Source: a virus. From it: a stretch of DNA of 48,611 bases. Under the pieces are notes generated by a model. The model was not told where the DNA came from and did not search any database. It worked only from the letters and a program-made list of their open reading frames with translations. The translations under genes were made by a program, and so were the position numbers. The stretch spans positions 1 through 48,611 of IMG/VR virus record IMGVR_UViG_3300045612_000176; one strand, given 5' to 3'. Positions 1 through 7,728 of this stretch are shown here, one piece after another; position 1 is the first letter of the stretch; each line of letters starts with the position of its first letter.

Positions 1-863
1 TGAGATTCAATCGCCCAGAGCTAAGAGACATAAGCTATTATAACTTGGACATAGCAGATAAGAAGAAAGTAGAAATTATTTTCTCTCTGCACAAGTTTGA
101 TATAGTAGTGAACTTAGCAGGCCAGGCCGGAGTTAGAGCCAGCGTCAAGAATCCGGATTTATTTGCCCGATCAAATGTCCAGGGATTCTTGAACATTATA
201 GAAGCATGTAAGAAATATGAAGTAAATCATTTAGTGTATGCATCTAGTTCAAGTGTATATGGAATGGGAAATAACATGGATATAGCATTTAGTACAGATG
301 ATAGAACAGATGTGCCGGTATCATTTTATGCAGCAACTAAGAAGATGAATGAATTGACGGCACATGTATATAGTCATTTGTTCAACATGCGTACTACAGG
401 TCTTAGATTCTTTACAGTGTATGGTCCATGGGGTAGGCCTGATATGATGATGTATAAATTTGCATATAGGATTCATAATAACATTCCTATTGACATTTAT
501 AATAATGGAGAGATGTATAGAGGATTTACTTACATTGATGATATTATTGATGGGATTAATATTGTGATTAAAAATGAAACAGATGTTAAGTACATGTTAT
601 ATAATGTAGGGAGTAATGAGAGTGTTAAAATTTTAGATGTTATTGATGTTCTGGAGAAAGAGATTGGAAAGGAGGCCCGCCGGAATTTTCAACCTATGCA
701 AGACGGAGACGTTTACTTCACCGCATCCGACATAACACCTCTAAGAAGACTTGGCTACGAACCTAAAGTAGAATACAAAGAAGGAATCAAACGGTTTTTA
801 AAATGGTATGATTCAATAGACGATACAGATCACCGGATTATAATGGAACAGACCGGTGAGTAA
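1..863 (+). CDS. NAD-dependent sugar epimerase/dehydratase (5' end outside window)
   Basis: Extended short-chain dehydrogenase of the UDP-glucuronate/UDP-glucose 4-epimerase type, which interconverts nucleotide sugars with bound NAD. The frame is open to the window edge, so the N-terminal Gly-rich NAD loop is missing; an internal TTG at 45 is not the true start. Visible motifs are VVNLAGQAGVRAS, the serine triad region YASSSSVYG, the catalytic YAATKK (YxxxK), RFFTVYGPWGRPDM and RGFTYIDDIIDGI, all typical of the family. The C-terminal end RFLKWYDSID is also typical, so the 3' end is intact. It may supply a sugar for glycan or DNA/virion decoration; the substrate cannot be read from sequence. 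The stop is TAA, followed by a hairpin terminator. Confidence 0.9.
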   Translation, partial: RFNRPELRDISYYNLDIADKKKVEIIFSLHKFDIVVNLAGQAGVRASVKNPDLFARSNVQGFLNIIEACKKYEVNHLVYASSSSVYGMGNNMDIAFSTDDRTDVPVSFYAATKKMNELTAHVYSHLFNMRTTGLRFFTVYGPWGRPDMMMYKFAYRIHNNIPIDIYNNGEMYRGFTYIDDIIDGINIVIKNETDVKYMLYNVGSNESVKILDVIDVLEKEIGKEARRNFQPMQDGDVYFTASDITPLRRLGYEPKVEYKEGIKRFLKWYDSIDDTDHRIIMEQTGE

Positions 864-889
864 GAACAAAGTTTAAGTGGTGCATTTTA

Positions 890-933
890 GAAGACGGGCT
901 CTGACCTCCCCGGTTACTCCTGTCTTCCTTTTT
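890..933 (+). terminator. Rho-independent terminator after the epimerase gene
   Basis: A stem GAAGACGGG (890-898) pairs with CCTGTCTTC (919-927) with one mismatch, followed by five T residues. It lies in the gap between the epimerase and the next gene, so it probably ends the upstream transcript. Confidence 0.55.
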
Positions 934-953
934 AAAAACAACCAAACAATTAT

Positions 954-1292
954 ATGAAATCAATTCTTTCAACCTTTTTAGTCCTACTATCGTTTATATC
1001 ATACGGACAGGAACCGATCAATTGTGTAGTAAACAATACGGTTCTGTTTGTGCCCGATGAAGATAGACGCGAGTACGTTATAGTAAGTAGGCACCAAGAA
1101 TTTGTAACCAGTATAAATTACATGTTAGCCTATGTGGTACCAAAAAGAAATAATATCATAATGTCTTTCAACGGTAAGGAGAGAGAAGTTATGTATGATC
1201 CAAAGAAGAAACGGTATGACTTCGATGGAGGAACCTACAAGTCTTTCCGAGATCTACTTTCGGCGGTGAAATTCTTTTTATTAACCAATTAA
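954..1292 (+). CDS. Small exported protein, unknown function
   Basis: The 112-residue product begins with a short positive tip and a hydrophobic stretch, then SFISYGQEP, which reads as a signal peptide cleaved before Gln, a pattern common in Flavobacteriia. The mature part is about 94 residues, mixed charge, with no motif I recognise. It probably acts in the host periplasm or envelope, for example in changing the cell surface during infection, but this is inference. It follows a terminator and precedes an unrelated gene by 12 bp. Start ATG at 954 is the only one that includes the signal peptide. Confidence 0.6.
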   Translation: MKSILSTFLVLLSFISYGQEPINCVVNNTVLFVPDEDRREYVIVSRHQEFVTSINYMLAYVVPKRNNIIMSFNGKEREVMYDPKKKRYDFDGGTYKSFRDLLSAVKFFLLTN

Positions 1293-1304
1293 AACATTCC
1301 TTAC

Positions 1305-1715
1305 ATGTCAAAAAATTTAAGAGTAGAAAATCTTCTATCATTAGATTCATTATCATTAGGAGATGCTATAGATAGTGATATGCAGATATTCAATCATGTC
1401 ATTACATCTATTAAAACATTTCCAGATTCCAATTATCTATGTACGGCTTACTTACTATTAGAAGATCCAAATGATGAAACAAATGTATTCTTCTTTCCAT
1501 TGTTCGAAGATGATGATAAAAACATGCAGGCATTCTTAGTTAAAACGAAAGATGAAACAAAAGCATTTTTAGATTACATGAAGAAAGTATCTGAAAATGT
1601 AAAAGTTCCAAAATTAAAAGAATTCATAGATGAAATAAATCATGAGATTAATATTGATTCTGAAAAAGGAAAATATTATAAATCATGTAAAGGAATATTA
1701 ACCCTACCGGAATAA
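1305..1715 (+). CDS. Hypothetical acidic protein
   Basis: A 136-residue acidic, soluble protein without a recognisable domain. It has alternating hydrophobic and charged segments and a hydrophobic-aromatic patch (NVFFFPLFEDDD) in the middle, suggesting a compact alpha/beta fold. It starts 12 bp after the preceding exported-protein gene and is probably co-transcribed with it. Typical of small early phage proteins; no function is claimed. Confidence 0.6.
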   Translation: MSKNLRVENLLSLDSLSLGDAIDSDMQIFNHVITSIKTFPDSNYLCTAYLLLEDPNDETNVFFFPLFEDDDKNMQAFLVKTKDETKAFLDYMKKVSENVKVPKLKEFIDEINHEINIDSEKGKYYKSCKGILTLPE

Positions 1716-1813
1716 ATTAATAGCTGGGATGGAAAATATGTCCCCGCGGAAAATTAAGGAACGCATTTAGAACAGACTCGAAAAAATATATGGAAAAAAA
1801 TATTCGCCGGGGC

Positions 1814-1844
1814 TTGCATATGTCAAAAGAATGTATTATCTTTG
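1814..1844 (+). promoter_or_regulatory. Bacteroidota-type promoter
   Basis: TTG at 1814-1816, a 20 bp spacer and TATCTTTG at 1837-1844 match the Bacteroidota -33/-7 consensus (TTG, N19-21, TAnnTTTG). It lies about 12 bp before the ATG at 1857, so it would give a very short leader for the operon 1857-2907. Confidence 0.75.
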
Positions 1845-1856
1845 CAGCATATTAAA

Positions 1857-2210
1857 ATGATAAACATGGGAGAACAAGAATTAAAAGACCTAGTAAATAG
1901 AACGGCTCTAATAATCCGACAGAGGAAGGATCTAGAAGCTAAGGAAGAGGTCTATAAGAAACAGATACAAGAGGCACTTAGTAAAGACAACGTCGACTCC
2001 TTTACTACTTCATTAGTAACGGTATCTAAAGTGAACAGAAATACTTATTCCTATTCTCCGGAAGTACAGAACATGGAGAAGGAACTAAAGCTAAAGAAAA
2101 GCCAGGAGGAAATATACGGTGTAGCTAAAGAAACGACTAAGTCTTACTACATGTACTCACTCAATAAAGAATTCGTAAAAGATGAATACGATGACTTCGG
2201 AGACATTTAA
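1857..2210 (+). CDS. Hypothetical coiled-coil protein
   Basis: About 117 residues, highly charged, with an N-terminal helix rich in Glu, Lys and Arg (residues 8-45) that should form a coiled coil, and a Ser/Tyr-rich centre. I take ATG 1857 as the start because the upstream TTG at 1842 lies inside the promoter -7 box; ATG 1866 is also possible. The ATG overlaps a TGA in another frame (ATGA). The 3' end overlaps the next gene by 29 bp, so translation is probably coupled. Base composition is richer in GC than in genes after 4 kb. Function unknown. Confidence 0.6.
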   Translation: MINMGEQELKDLVNRTALIIRQRKDLEAKEEVYKKQIQEALSKDNVDSFTTSLVTVSKVNRNTYSYSPEVQNMEKELKLKKSQEEIYGVAKETTKSYYMYSLNKEFVKDEYDDFGDI

Positions 2211-2490
2211 AGAAAGATTCAACGACGCACTTTCAATTAGGATGAACGGCGTTAGATACTGCGGTAAACGACTTCAAACCGACGGAATTGAATTGTATGT
2301 TTTAACCGGTGACTTTAATCCGGTTCTTAAACAATACATGGAGTACATGGGAATAATTCATACCCCAACCGGTAACATAAACATAGTAAGCATGGAAGAG
2401 AACGGTAAATTATACCCATGGATTACTCAAAGAATGATTAAAGAGATTGAGAAATTTAAAAACATTAATAAACAGGGTGCAACCCATTAA
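2182..2490 (+). CDS. Hypothetical protein
   Basis: A 102-residue soluble protein overlapping the end of the previous gene; the start may be ATG 2182 or ATG 2191. The middle reads as a small beta-rich fold (VRYCGKRLQTDGIELYVLTGDF) followed by a C-terminal helix. It sits between a coiled-coil protein and the SSB-tailed protein, 9 bp before the latter, so the three probably act in one early function, perhaps DNA metabolism. No known family recognised. Confidence 0.55.
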   Translation: MNTMTSETFKERFNDALSIRMNGVRYCGKRLQTDGIELYVLTGDFNPVLKQYMEYMGIIHTPTGNINIVSMEENGKLYPWITQRMIKEIEKFKNINKQGATH

Positions 2491-2499
2491 TAAACTATC

Positions 2500-2907
2500 A
2501 TGGAACAGAAAAGCAAAAAGTTTGTAGGTAATGGCAGACTAATCACAACAAAAGATTCGACCGGCTTTGGTATGAGTATATGTATCACAGACCTGTTCGA
2601 AATGTGTATGAATGATCCGGATGTAACTCAATTCATTTATGTGTCAGAGAAGACCGGCAAGAAATATCTCCCGCTTATCGCATGGCCTCTAAAAGAAGTA
2701 AGAGAAGATGATAAGTACAGGACCCATGCCATTAGTATCGACACCTATAAGAAAGACGAAGCTAAAGGCCAAACATCAACTATAGCAAAATCAGCTCCGG
2801 CTCCAAAACAAAAGACAGCCCCAAAAGAAAATAAGTTCGATGATGTATTTCTAACAGCACCGGTAGAATCTTCATCTACTCTAAGTGATGACGATCTTCC
2901 ATTCTAA
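2500..2907 (+). CDS. SSB-tailed protein, possible single-strand DNA-binding protein
   Basis: The 135-residue protein has an N-terminal folded part (1-88), a low-complexity linker with AK/AP/PK runs (89-125), and ends in SDDDLPF. The terminal DDDLPF is the classic acidic tip by which bacterial SSB recruits partner proteins. The N-terminal part begins KKFVGNGRLITTKDSTGF, compatible with the first strands of an OB fold but too divergent for me to assign. Layout (fold, linker, acidic tip) and length fit a phage SSB. It is the last gene of a three-gene operon. It could instead be an unrelated protein that mimics the SSB tip to bind host SSB partners. Confidence 0.5.
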   Translation: MEQKSKKFVGNGRLITTKDSTGFGMSICITDLFEMCMNDPDVTQFIYVSEKTGKKYLPLIAWPLKEVREDDKYRTHAISIDTYKKDEAKGQTSTIAKSAPAPKQKTAPKENKFDDVFLTAPVESSSTLSDDDLPF

Positions 2908-2951
2908 TATCACATGAATTAATTTTAACATAACCATTAAATCTTTTTCAA

Positions 2952-3137
2952 ATGTTACCGACAACTGTTTTAATTGTTTTAGCTATCTTTTCTGTTATCT
3001 TTATGATTATGGGATTAGTTATCTTGGCCGACAAAGCTAAAGTAAGTTCTCCATGGGAAAAGAAAGTACCCGGAACATTGCTATTGTTCTCCGGAGTGGC
3101 TCTATCCATCGCATGTATCATAGACATAATTGGTTAA
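2952..3137 (+). CDS. Small membrane protein, two predicted helices
   Basis: A 61-residue protein with two hydrophobic segments (about 3-25 and 40-60) separated by a basic loop with KAKVSSPWEKK. It probably sits in the host inner membrane as a hairpin. It is followed within 15 bp by a strong terminator. The size recalls superinfection-exclusion or lysis-control proteins, but nothing specific supports that. Confidence 0.55.
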   Translation: MLPTTVLIVLAIFSVIFMIMGLVILADKAKVSSPWEKKVPGTLLLFSGVALSIACIIDIIG

Positions 3138-3152
3138 TGGTTGCGTGTGGGA

Positions 3153-3184
3153 AGGAGACCGACGCAAGTTGGTCTCCTTTTTTT
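3153..3184 (+). terminator. Strong rho-independent terminator
   Basis: Perfect 8 bp stem AGGAGACC (3153-3160) and GGTCTCCT (3171-3178) with a 10-base loop and a T tract to 3184. It closes the 1857-3137 operon. Confidence 0.85.
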
Positions 3185-3189
3185 ATAAG

Positions 3190-3335
3190 TTCTATCTCAC
3201 TGGCCACAAAAAAATATAAAAAAAATGTAAATGATTGATTTTCAATGGCATCTTAATTTCAAACATGCCAATTAAACCAAAAAGATGCATTTTATTCTAT
3301 CTCACTGGCCACAAAAAAATATAAAAAAATGTAAA
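3190..3335. repeat. Pair of ~38 bp direct repeats in non-coding DNA
   Basis: The segment starting TTCTATCTCACTGGCCACA is present at about 3190-3229 and again at about 3295-3334, followed in both by an A-rich ATATAAAAAAA tract and TGTAAA. The copies are nearly identical and 105 bp apart, directly after the terminator. Confidence 0.8.
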
Positions 3336-3524
3336 ATGTTGATAATCAATGATGTTTTTTATCAATATTCTTAAAAATGCACAGCAAAATGCCTAAAAAA
3401 TGCACAAAATGATTAAAAATTAAACAAAATGATGGAAAAAATGAACAAAACGATGAAAAAATGTACGCAATGTAGCAAAAATCCATCATTATTCATGCTT
3501 TTTATCATCTAAACAAGTGATATT

Positions 3525-3695
3525 ATGAAATTAAATATATGTTTACAATGCTTTTTAATGAGACATCTAAAAATCATTTCTAAGGCATCTATCGTTCATT
3601 CTGCTGCATCTTCTCATAGTGAGTGGAACTTAAGTAAGGGTACAGTACAAAGTCTGTTAGAAGCCAAATATGTGCGAAATAGAGGAGGTCGATGA
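3525..3695 (+). CDS. Possible small ORF (56 residues), doubtful
   Basis: An open frame from ATG 3525 to TGA 3693-3695. The second half (WNLSKGTVQSLLEAKYVRN) has balanced, protein-like composition and the DNA is less AT-rich than its surroundings, which is why I note it. The first half is less convincing. ATG 3558 is an alternative start. It has no recognisable promoter or homologue and may be the remnant of a larger gene. Confidence 0.2.
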   Translation: MKLNICLQCFLMRHLKIISKASIVHSAASSHSEWNLSKGTVQSLLEAKYVRNRGGR

Positions 3696-3795
3696 AAAAA
3701 TTTGGCTCAAAACCTCGAGATTGCCCCCATACAAAAACACAATGCACTACAATTTAACTTACATTATAGAACGCATTTTTTGTTGCTCATTTCCT

Positions 3796-4124
3796 CATGT
3801 CTGCATTTCATTTCCAGTAATGCTCTTACATGTGATTGATTTATTGATTTTATTTTTATCATTTTATTTCATTTATCATATATCCATTCATGTGACTATC
3901 ATGTTCATCAAGATTTCATTTATCATTATATATCTTATTAAAATGTTGTCTTGATTGGGATAGGGATGTTATTTTATAATAATATTTTTTTTATTTAATT
4001 TAGATTATCATGTTTTATTAATGTATTGATTTAGATTATCATGTTATTATTTTAATGTTTTTTATTTTTTTTATTATGTTTTATTTGGATATTATTTTTT
4101 TATGTTGTATATTTGTGTTCATGT
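3796..4124. repeat. Cluster of seven CATGT words
   Basis: CATGT occurs at 3796, 3829, 3889, 3900, 4009, 4040 and 4120 in about 330 bp. At this base composition fewer than one would be expected. The same word is clustered in the other long non-coding interval near 38.3-38.7 kb. Confidence 0.6.
3998..4045. repeat. 17 bp direct repeat, 31 bp apart
   Basis: ATTTAGATTATCATGTT is found at 3998-4014 and exactly again at 4029-4045. Each copy contains one of the CATGT words. The spacing is about three helical turns. Confidence 0.8.
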
Positions 4125-4222
4125 TATTGATGTAATGATTGTTATTATTATTAATCATATTGCTGGGGTGATGATATTATGTGAGTTCCCCGCGCAAAAG
4201 TAAAAAAATTAATGGTAAAATT

Positions 4223-4714
4223 ATGAAAAAAGAACTTCCAGCATCTTATAAGCATTTAATTTCAGAATCACCTAGGACATTGAAAGAGCTATTGTTCAAT
4301 CAATGGGGTGCTAAACAAAACGTAATATGGCACCCAGAGGGAAATACATTAAAGCATATTATTGTAGTATTGCGAAGAGCTTATGAAAAGTATCCGGATA
4401 ATCCTAATATAATAATGGCAGCTCTGTTTCACGATTTAGGAAAAATGGAAACCTATGGTATAAACGAAAAAACAGGACAGCCAACTGCTTATGGCCATGA
4501 ACATAAATCAGCAGAGTATGTCTTACAGTATAAAGATTGGATTCTGTCTTTCGGGGGTACAGACATTGAAGCTATACATTTTATAGTAAAGAATCACATG
4601 TTAATAAAATACATTGAATCTACGAGACCATTCAAGCGAGAGGCTATTGAAAATCATAGGTCATTCAATGATTTAATATTCTTCTCTACAATCGACAAAG
4701 GAGGAATTAATTAA
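4223..4714 (+). CDS. HD-domain phosphohydrolase
   Basis: Metal-dependent HD superfamily hydrolase, probably acting on nucleotides or RNA ends. The motif set is visible: an early His in NTLKHIIVVLRRA, the HD pair in AALFHDLGKMETYG, and later His residues in GHEHKSAEYV and VKNHMLI. The arrangement resembles the HD domain of CCA-adding and RelA-like enzymes. I prefer ATG 4223 over a GTG at 4181, whose extra 14 residues are Lys/Ser-rich and not conserved-looking. The gene follows the long non-coding interval and precedes a promoter at 4731. Substrate unknown. Confidence 0.75.
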   Translation: MKKELPASYKHLISESPRTLKELLFNQWGAKQNVIWHPEGNTLKHIIVVLRRAYEKYPDNPNIIMAALFHDLGKMETYGINEKTGQPTAYGHEHKSAEYVLQYKDWILSFGGTDIEAIHFIVKNHMLIKYIESTRPFKREAIENHRSFNDLIFFSTIDKGGIN

Positions 4715-4730
4715 AAAATTGTAAAATAAT

Positions 4731-4760
4731 TTGTTTTTGTCATTTTTATTCATATATTTG
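4731..4760 (+). promoter_or_regulatory. Bacteroidota-type promoter
   Basis: TTG at 4731-4733, 19 bp spacer, TATATTTG at 4753-4760; 32 bp before the ATG at 4793. It should drive the gene group starting there. Confidence 0.75.
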
Positions 4761-4792
4761 CATATTATTATTTCACCTTTAAATTTTTTATC

Positions 4793-4990
4793 ATGTCTAA
4801 AAACTCCTCTAGTTCAGGCATTAGTTTCCTAGGTATGTTAACTATTTTATTCATTGCCTTAAAACTTACTAATTATATAGATTGGTCTTGGTGGTGGGTT
4901 ATGTCTCCTCTGTGGCTTCCGCTAGTTGTTCTATTAATATTTGCGGGACTAATATCTGTTATTATGTATGTTAAAAGTACAAAAAAATAA
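4793..4990 (+). CDS. Small membrane protein, two predicted helices
   Basis: A 65-residue protein with a Ser-rich tip and two hydrophobic stretches (about 10-28 and 33-58) that include a tryptophan-rich join (DWSWWWVMSPLW), ending in a basic tail. Predicted inner-membrane hairpin. First gene behind the 4731 promoter and 6 bp before the next gene. Function unknown. Confidence 0.6.
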   Translation: MSKNSSSSGISFLGMLTILFIALKLTNYIDWSWWWVMSPLWLPLVVLLIFAGLISVIMYVKSTKK

Positions 4991-4996
4991 ATAATT

Positions 4997-5269
4997 ATGG
5001 ACGATTTTGATTATCATGGTTTAACGCCTAAAAGAGTTTTTCCAGATTCTATAAATGAAAGTCTTATTGGGAGAAAGGTTTGGTATAAAGAAGATTGGAA
5101 AAATGTTAATGTTCAATATGAGCATGGTACCATTACTTCATTTAATGATAGATATATTTTTATTGATTTTAGAGGTAATGGATTGGGACAAGCATGTAAG
5201 TATCATAATGTATTGTTAGCCCCCACGGTTTTACCTCCTCACATTTGTAGGCTTCCAGAATATAACTAA
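4997..5269 (+). CDS. Hypothetical small beta-rich protein
   Basis: A 90-residue protein. Residues 22-72 (GRKVWYKEDWKN, then EHGTITSFNDRYIFIDF) read as a small SH3-like beta barrel of the sort seen in many phage accessory proteins, where a ligand- or RNA-binding role is usual. Fourteen bases separate it from the exonuclease gene downstream, so the two are likely co-expressed. The barrel reading is inference. Confidence 0.6.
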   Translation: MDDFDYHGLTPKRVFPDSINESLIGRKVWYKEDWKNVNVQYEHGTITSFNDRYIFIDFRGNGLGQACKYHNVLLAPTVLPPHICRLPEYN

Positions 5270-5283
5270 TTAAATCTTATATC

Positions 5284-5910
5284 ATGTTGTATGTTAGTAT
5301 TGATATTGAAACAAGTGGGTTGAATCCTAAGAAAGATCAAATCCTATCATTTGGAGCAATCATTGAAGATACAAGTAAAATGTTATCATTTGATGATTGT
5401 CCTAAGTTTTATGCTACTGTTATTCATAGACGTATTAAAGGATCTCCGAAAGCATTATTGATGAATGTAGATTTAATTAAAAACATTTCGAATTATTTAG
5501 AAAATGAGGATTATTATAAGTTAAAGGATTTACATAATGTTCACCTTAATTGGAATTACATTTTCGTAGAATATTTTTCATTGGCTTCATCTTTTACTTC
5601 ATTTTTACATGCTAATGGAATTAAAGCTGATTGTAAATCTAAAAAATATGTTATAAATGTAGCTGGAAAAAACTTTGCTATGTTTGACATGTTATTTTTG
5701 AATAATGTTCCTGGATGGAAGGAATCTATTTATGTTAATAAAAGAGTGATTGACCCCGCAATTTTATATTTTGATGTAATGAAAGATTCTGATATGTTGC
5801 CTTCTTTAGATATATGTAAGATGAGAGCTGATATGGATGATGATGTTAGTCATAATTCTTTATTGGATGCATGGGATGTTATTCGACTAATAAGACATTT
5901 CGACGAATAA
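5284..5910 (+). CDS. DEDDh 3'-5' exonuclease (RNase T / DNA Pol III epsilon-like)
   Basis: The 208-residue protein carries the three Exo motifs: Exo I SIDIETSGLNP (residues 5-15, catalytic Asp and Glu), Exo II NVAGKNFAMFDMLFL (about 124-138, Asp) and Exo III SHNSLLDAWDVIRLI (about 188-202, His and Asp). This is the DEDDh arrangement of proofreading exonucleases, RNase T and oligoribonuclease. The NxAGKNFxxFD form is typical of phage and oligoribonuclease-like members. It may degrade short RNA or recycle nucleotides. All four acidic residues and the His are present, so it should be active. Confidence 0.85.
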   Translation: MLYVSIDIETSGLNPKKDQILSFGAIIEDTSKMLSFDDCPKFYATVIHRRIKGSPKALLMNVDLIKNISNYLENEDYYKLKDLHNVHLNWNYIFVEYFSLASSFTSFLHANGIKADCKSKKYVINVAGKNFAMFDMLFLNNVPGWKESIYVNKRVIDPAILYFDVMKDSDMLPSLDICKMRADMDDDVSHNSLLDAWDVIRLIRHFDE

Positions 5911-6040
5911 GACATAAATTTAAAATGCAAGCCATAAACTCTAACCAAAAAAAGAATCGTGATTTGCATCTTTATTTTTCGGTTTCAAAAAGTTAATAGT
6001 AATAAGAGATGATTGAGGTATATTTATAATTATACACAAA

Positions 6041-6307
6041 ATGAATACTAAAAGGGTTAGAATCTCAACCTGTTCACAAACAAATATAAAAATGTTGTAC
6101 AGAGAAATAAAAAATAACAACCGTAAAGTTCAGATATTTAGACAAAAAAGCCTAATACAAAAAGGGTATGAATACTTTTTGCAAGTGCTTACAAAAGGTA
6201 TGTTTGGGGATTGGGTGGTTAATACAAACTACAAGCAAAAAATAGAAATAAATTCTGAACAAGTTGCCATAAGAGTAGCTAATGAATTTCTTGACGATGG
6301 TAGTTAA
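6041..6307 (+). CDS. Hypothetical basic protein
   Basis: An 88-residue basic protein with many Lys, Arg, Asn and Gln residues; the N-terminal half (KMLYREIKNNNRKVQIFRQ) would form a positive helix, suiting nucleic-acid contact. No known family. It stands alone after a 130 bp gap that shows only an AT-rich stretch and a TATTTATAAT word at about 6021 that resembles the putative late-promoter word found elsewhere in the window. Confidence 0.5.
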   Translation: MNTKRVRISTCSQTNIKMLYREIKNNNRKVQIFRQKSLIQKGYEYFLQVLTKGMFGDWVVNTNYKQKIEINSEQVAIRVANEFLDDGS

Positions 6308-6377
6308 GGTTCTATCTATTGGTTTACGACTTACTTTCAGTAGCGTATTTATATTACTAAAATTAAATTAAAATATT

Positions 6378-6563
6378 ATGGATGAAAGAGATTGCAAAGC
6401 TATAAATAATGAATTAGTCGATACAGATAATCCTAATCGACTATTTGAGATTAAAATGGAAATTAAGAAGTCAAGACACGAAATGTATGAAAAATGTTTT
6501 AGTAATCTAGCAAAGCCTATCGTTAAGTTTTTTACTGATGATTGGTTTGTTTTAAAAAGATGA
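6378..6563 (+). CDS. Hypothetical small protein
   Basis: A 61-residue charged protein ending in TGA at 6561-6563, one base before the phosphoesterase ATG at 6565, so the two are probably translated together. The sequence reads as an amphipathic helix with an aromatic C-terminal end (VKFFTDDWFVLKR). Function unknown. Confidence 0.5.
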   Translation: MDERDCKAINNELVDTDNPNRLFEIKMEIKKSRHEMYEKCFSNLAKPIVKFFTDDWFVLKR

Positions 6564-6564
6564 T

Positions 6565-7329
6565 ATGAAAAGTGTAATTATTGGAGACATTCATGGTAGA
6601 ACATCATGGGAAAAAATTGTTGAAAAAGAAAATGATGCAGATAAATTTATATTTGCAGGAGATTACTTTGATACACATGAATCTATAAGAGTTATAATTC
6701 AATTAGATAATTTTAAACGTTTAATTGAATTTAAGAATAAATCAAAGGCAGATGTTATTATGTTAATTGGTAATCATGACTTTCATTATATGCCTTTTGC
6801 TAATGAGACATATTCAGGACATCAAAGAGGACATCATTATACTATTCAAATGTTATTAATGGAAAATATAAAAGAGTTATCTATGTGTTATAAGATGGAT
6901 AATTTTTTATTTAGTCATGCCGGAATTAGTTATAAATGGTTGGAGTATTGGGGTAAGAAGATGAAGGTGGATATGAATAATGATATTGATGTTATTGTTA
7001 ATGATTTATTTATTAATTCCCCCCGAGCTTTTAAATTTGCAGGGTGGGATCCTTACGGAGACAGTGTTGAATCTTCTCCTATATGGATTCGGCCTAAGTC
7101 ATTACAAGAATCTAATTATGACACCTTTAGGAAAAAATACATCCAGGTTGTAGGACATACTCAACAAAAAAACATAGATATTAAGGGAGTAACTACAGGA
7201 GGTAGATATTACTATATTGATACTCTAGGTACCAGTCAAGAATATTTAATTATCGAAGATGGAAAAGTCGGTTCGGGTAAATTAATAGGTAATTACAATC
7301 GCAATGAAGATTCTTGTAAACTATTATAG
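6565..7329 (+). CDS. PPP-type metallophosphoesterase
   Basis: Calcineurin-like hydrolase with the complete metal-binding set: GDIHGR (7-12), FAGDYFDTH (30-38), LIGNHDFHY (67-75), FSHAGISY (about 113) and VGHTQ (about 195). This series (GDxHG, GDxxD, GNHD, H, GH) defines the PPP group, which includes bacteriophage lambda protein phosphatase and Ap4A hydrolases. It probably removes phosphate from proteins, dinucleotides or RNA ends. The stop is TAG, one of six TAG stops in the window; reading through it would add only five residues before a TGA. Confidence 0.85.
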   Translation: MKSVIIGDIHGRTSWEKIVEKENDADKFIFAGDYFDTHESIRVIIQLDNFKRLIEFKNKSKADVIMLIGNHDFHYMPFANETYSGHQRGHHYTIQMLLMENIKELSMCYKMDNFLFSHAGISYKWLEYWGKKMKVDMNNDIDVIVNDLFINSPRAFKFAGWDPYGDSVESSPIWIRPKSLQESNYDTFRKKYIQVVGHTQQKNIDIKGVTTGGRYYYIDTLGTSQEYLIIEDGKVGSGKLIGNYNRNEDSCKLL

Positions 7330-7374
7330 GTTTTTAAAAAGTGATTTTTATACTTTATAAATTTATATAAAAAC

Positions 7375-7728
7375 ATGAATAAAGATAGTTTTAAATTTAT
7401 AGTAAAAAAATACTACGAAATCACCTATTATATATACGACTTATATTTTATCGGTTTTGATATTACAGATAATAAAAAATTTCCAATAAATAATTTAGTT
7501 TATGATATGTTTATCGAAACTATGAAATCTCAATACAATGAAGAAGGATTAGAATGGATATCATGGTATATATATGAGTATTCTCCACCTGATGAGTTAA
7601 ATTTTGAAAAATGGATGTATCCAGATAAAGAACCAGGTGCTTGGGATGTCGATGGTACTCCAATATGTTATAATATTGATTCATTATATGATTATATAAA
7701 TGAGCATTGTAAACTTGTAAATAAATAA
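7375..7728 (+). CDS. Conserved phage protein of unknown function
   Basis: A 117-residue acidic, aromatic-rich protein. The centre and end (YNEEGLEWISWYIYEY, then AWDVDGTPICYNIDSLYDYI) match the layout of a family often seen in phages and annotated as hypothetical, with an EEG-x-W-x-x-x-Y/F core and a DGTPIC-x-SL end. No catalytic residues are evident. Its stop overlaps the start of the DUF4326 gene by one base, which suggests translational coupling. Confidence 0.65.
   Translation: MNKDSFKFIVKKYYEITYYIYDLYFIGFDITDNKKFPINNLVYDMFIETMKSQYNEEGLEWISWYIYEYSPPDELNFEKWMYPDKEPGAWDVDGTPICYNIDSLYDYINEHCKLVNK

Larger units (their letters stand above)
3239..4180. other. Long AT-rich non-coding interval
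   Basis: No convincing gene over about 940 bp, in a genome otherwise tightly packed. It holds one copy of a 38 bp direct repeat, an A-rich block with ATG-containing words at 3370-3480, a small possible reading frame at 3525-3695, and a T-rich half with repeated CATGT words. An apparent 94-residue frame at 3670-3954 has the biased Ile/Leu/Phe/His composition of translated T-rich DNA and is not credited. The organisation would suit a replication origin or a control region; there is no direct proof. Confidence 0.6.

Noticed and set aside
1729-1860. 43-codon frame with one TAG before the 1857 gene
   Set aside because: Its second half overlaps the promoter boxes and its composition is undecided; kept only as a comparison for the TAG question.
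3670-3954. 94-residue reading frame in the long non-coding interval
   Set aside because: Composition (Ile, Phe, Leu, His, Tyr) is that of translated T-rich repetitive DNA, with no promoter and no protein-like pattern.
5923-5997. 23-residue ATG frame between the exonuclease and 6041 genes
   Set aside because: Too short, with no conserved-looking sequence or promoter; chance cannot be excluded.
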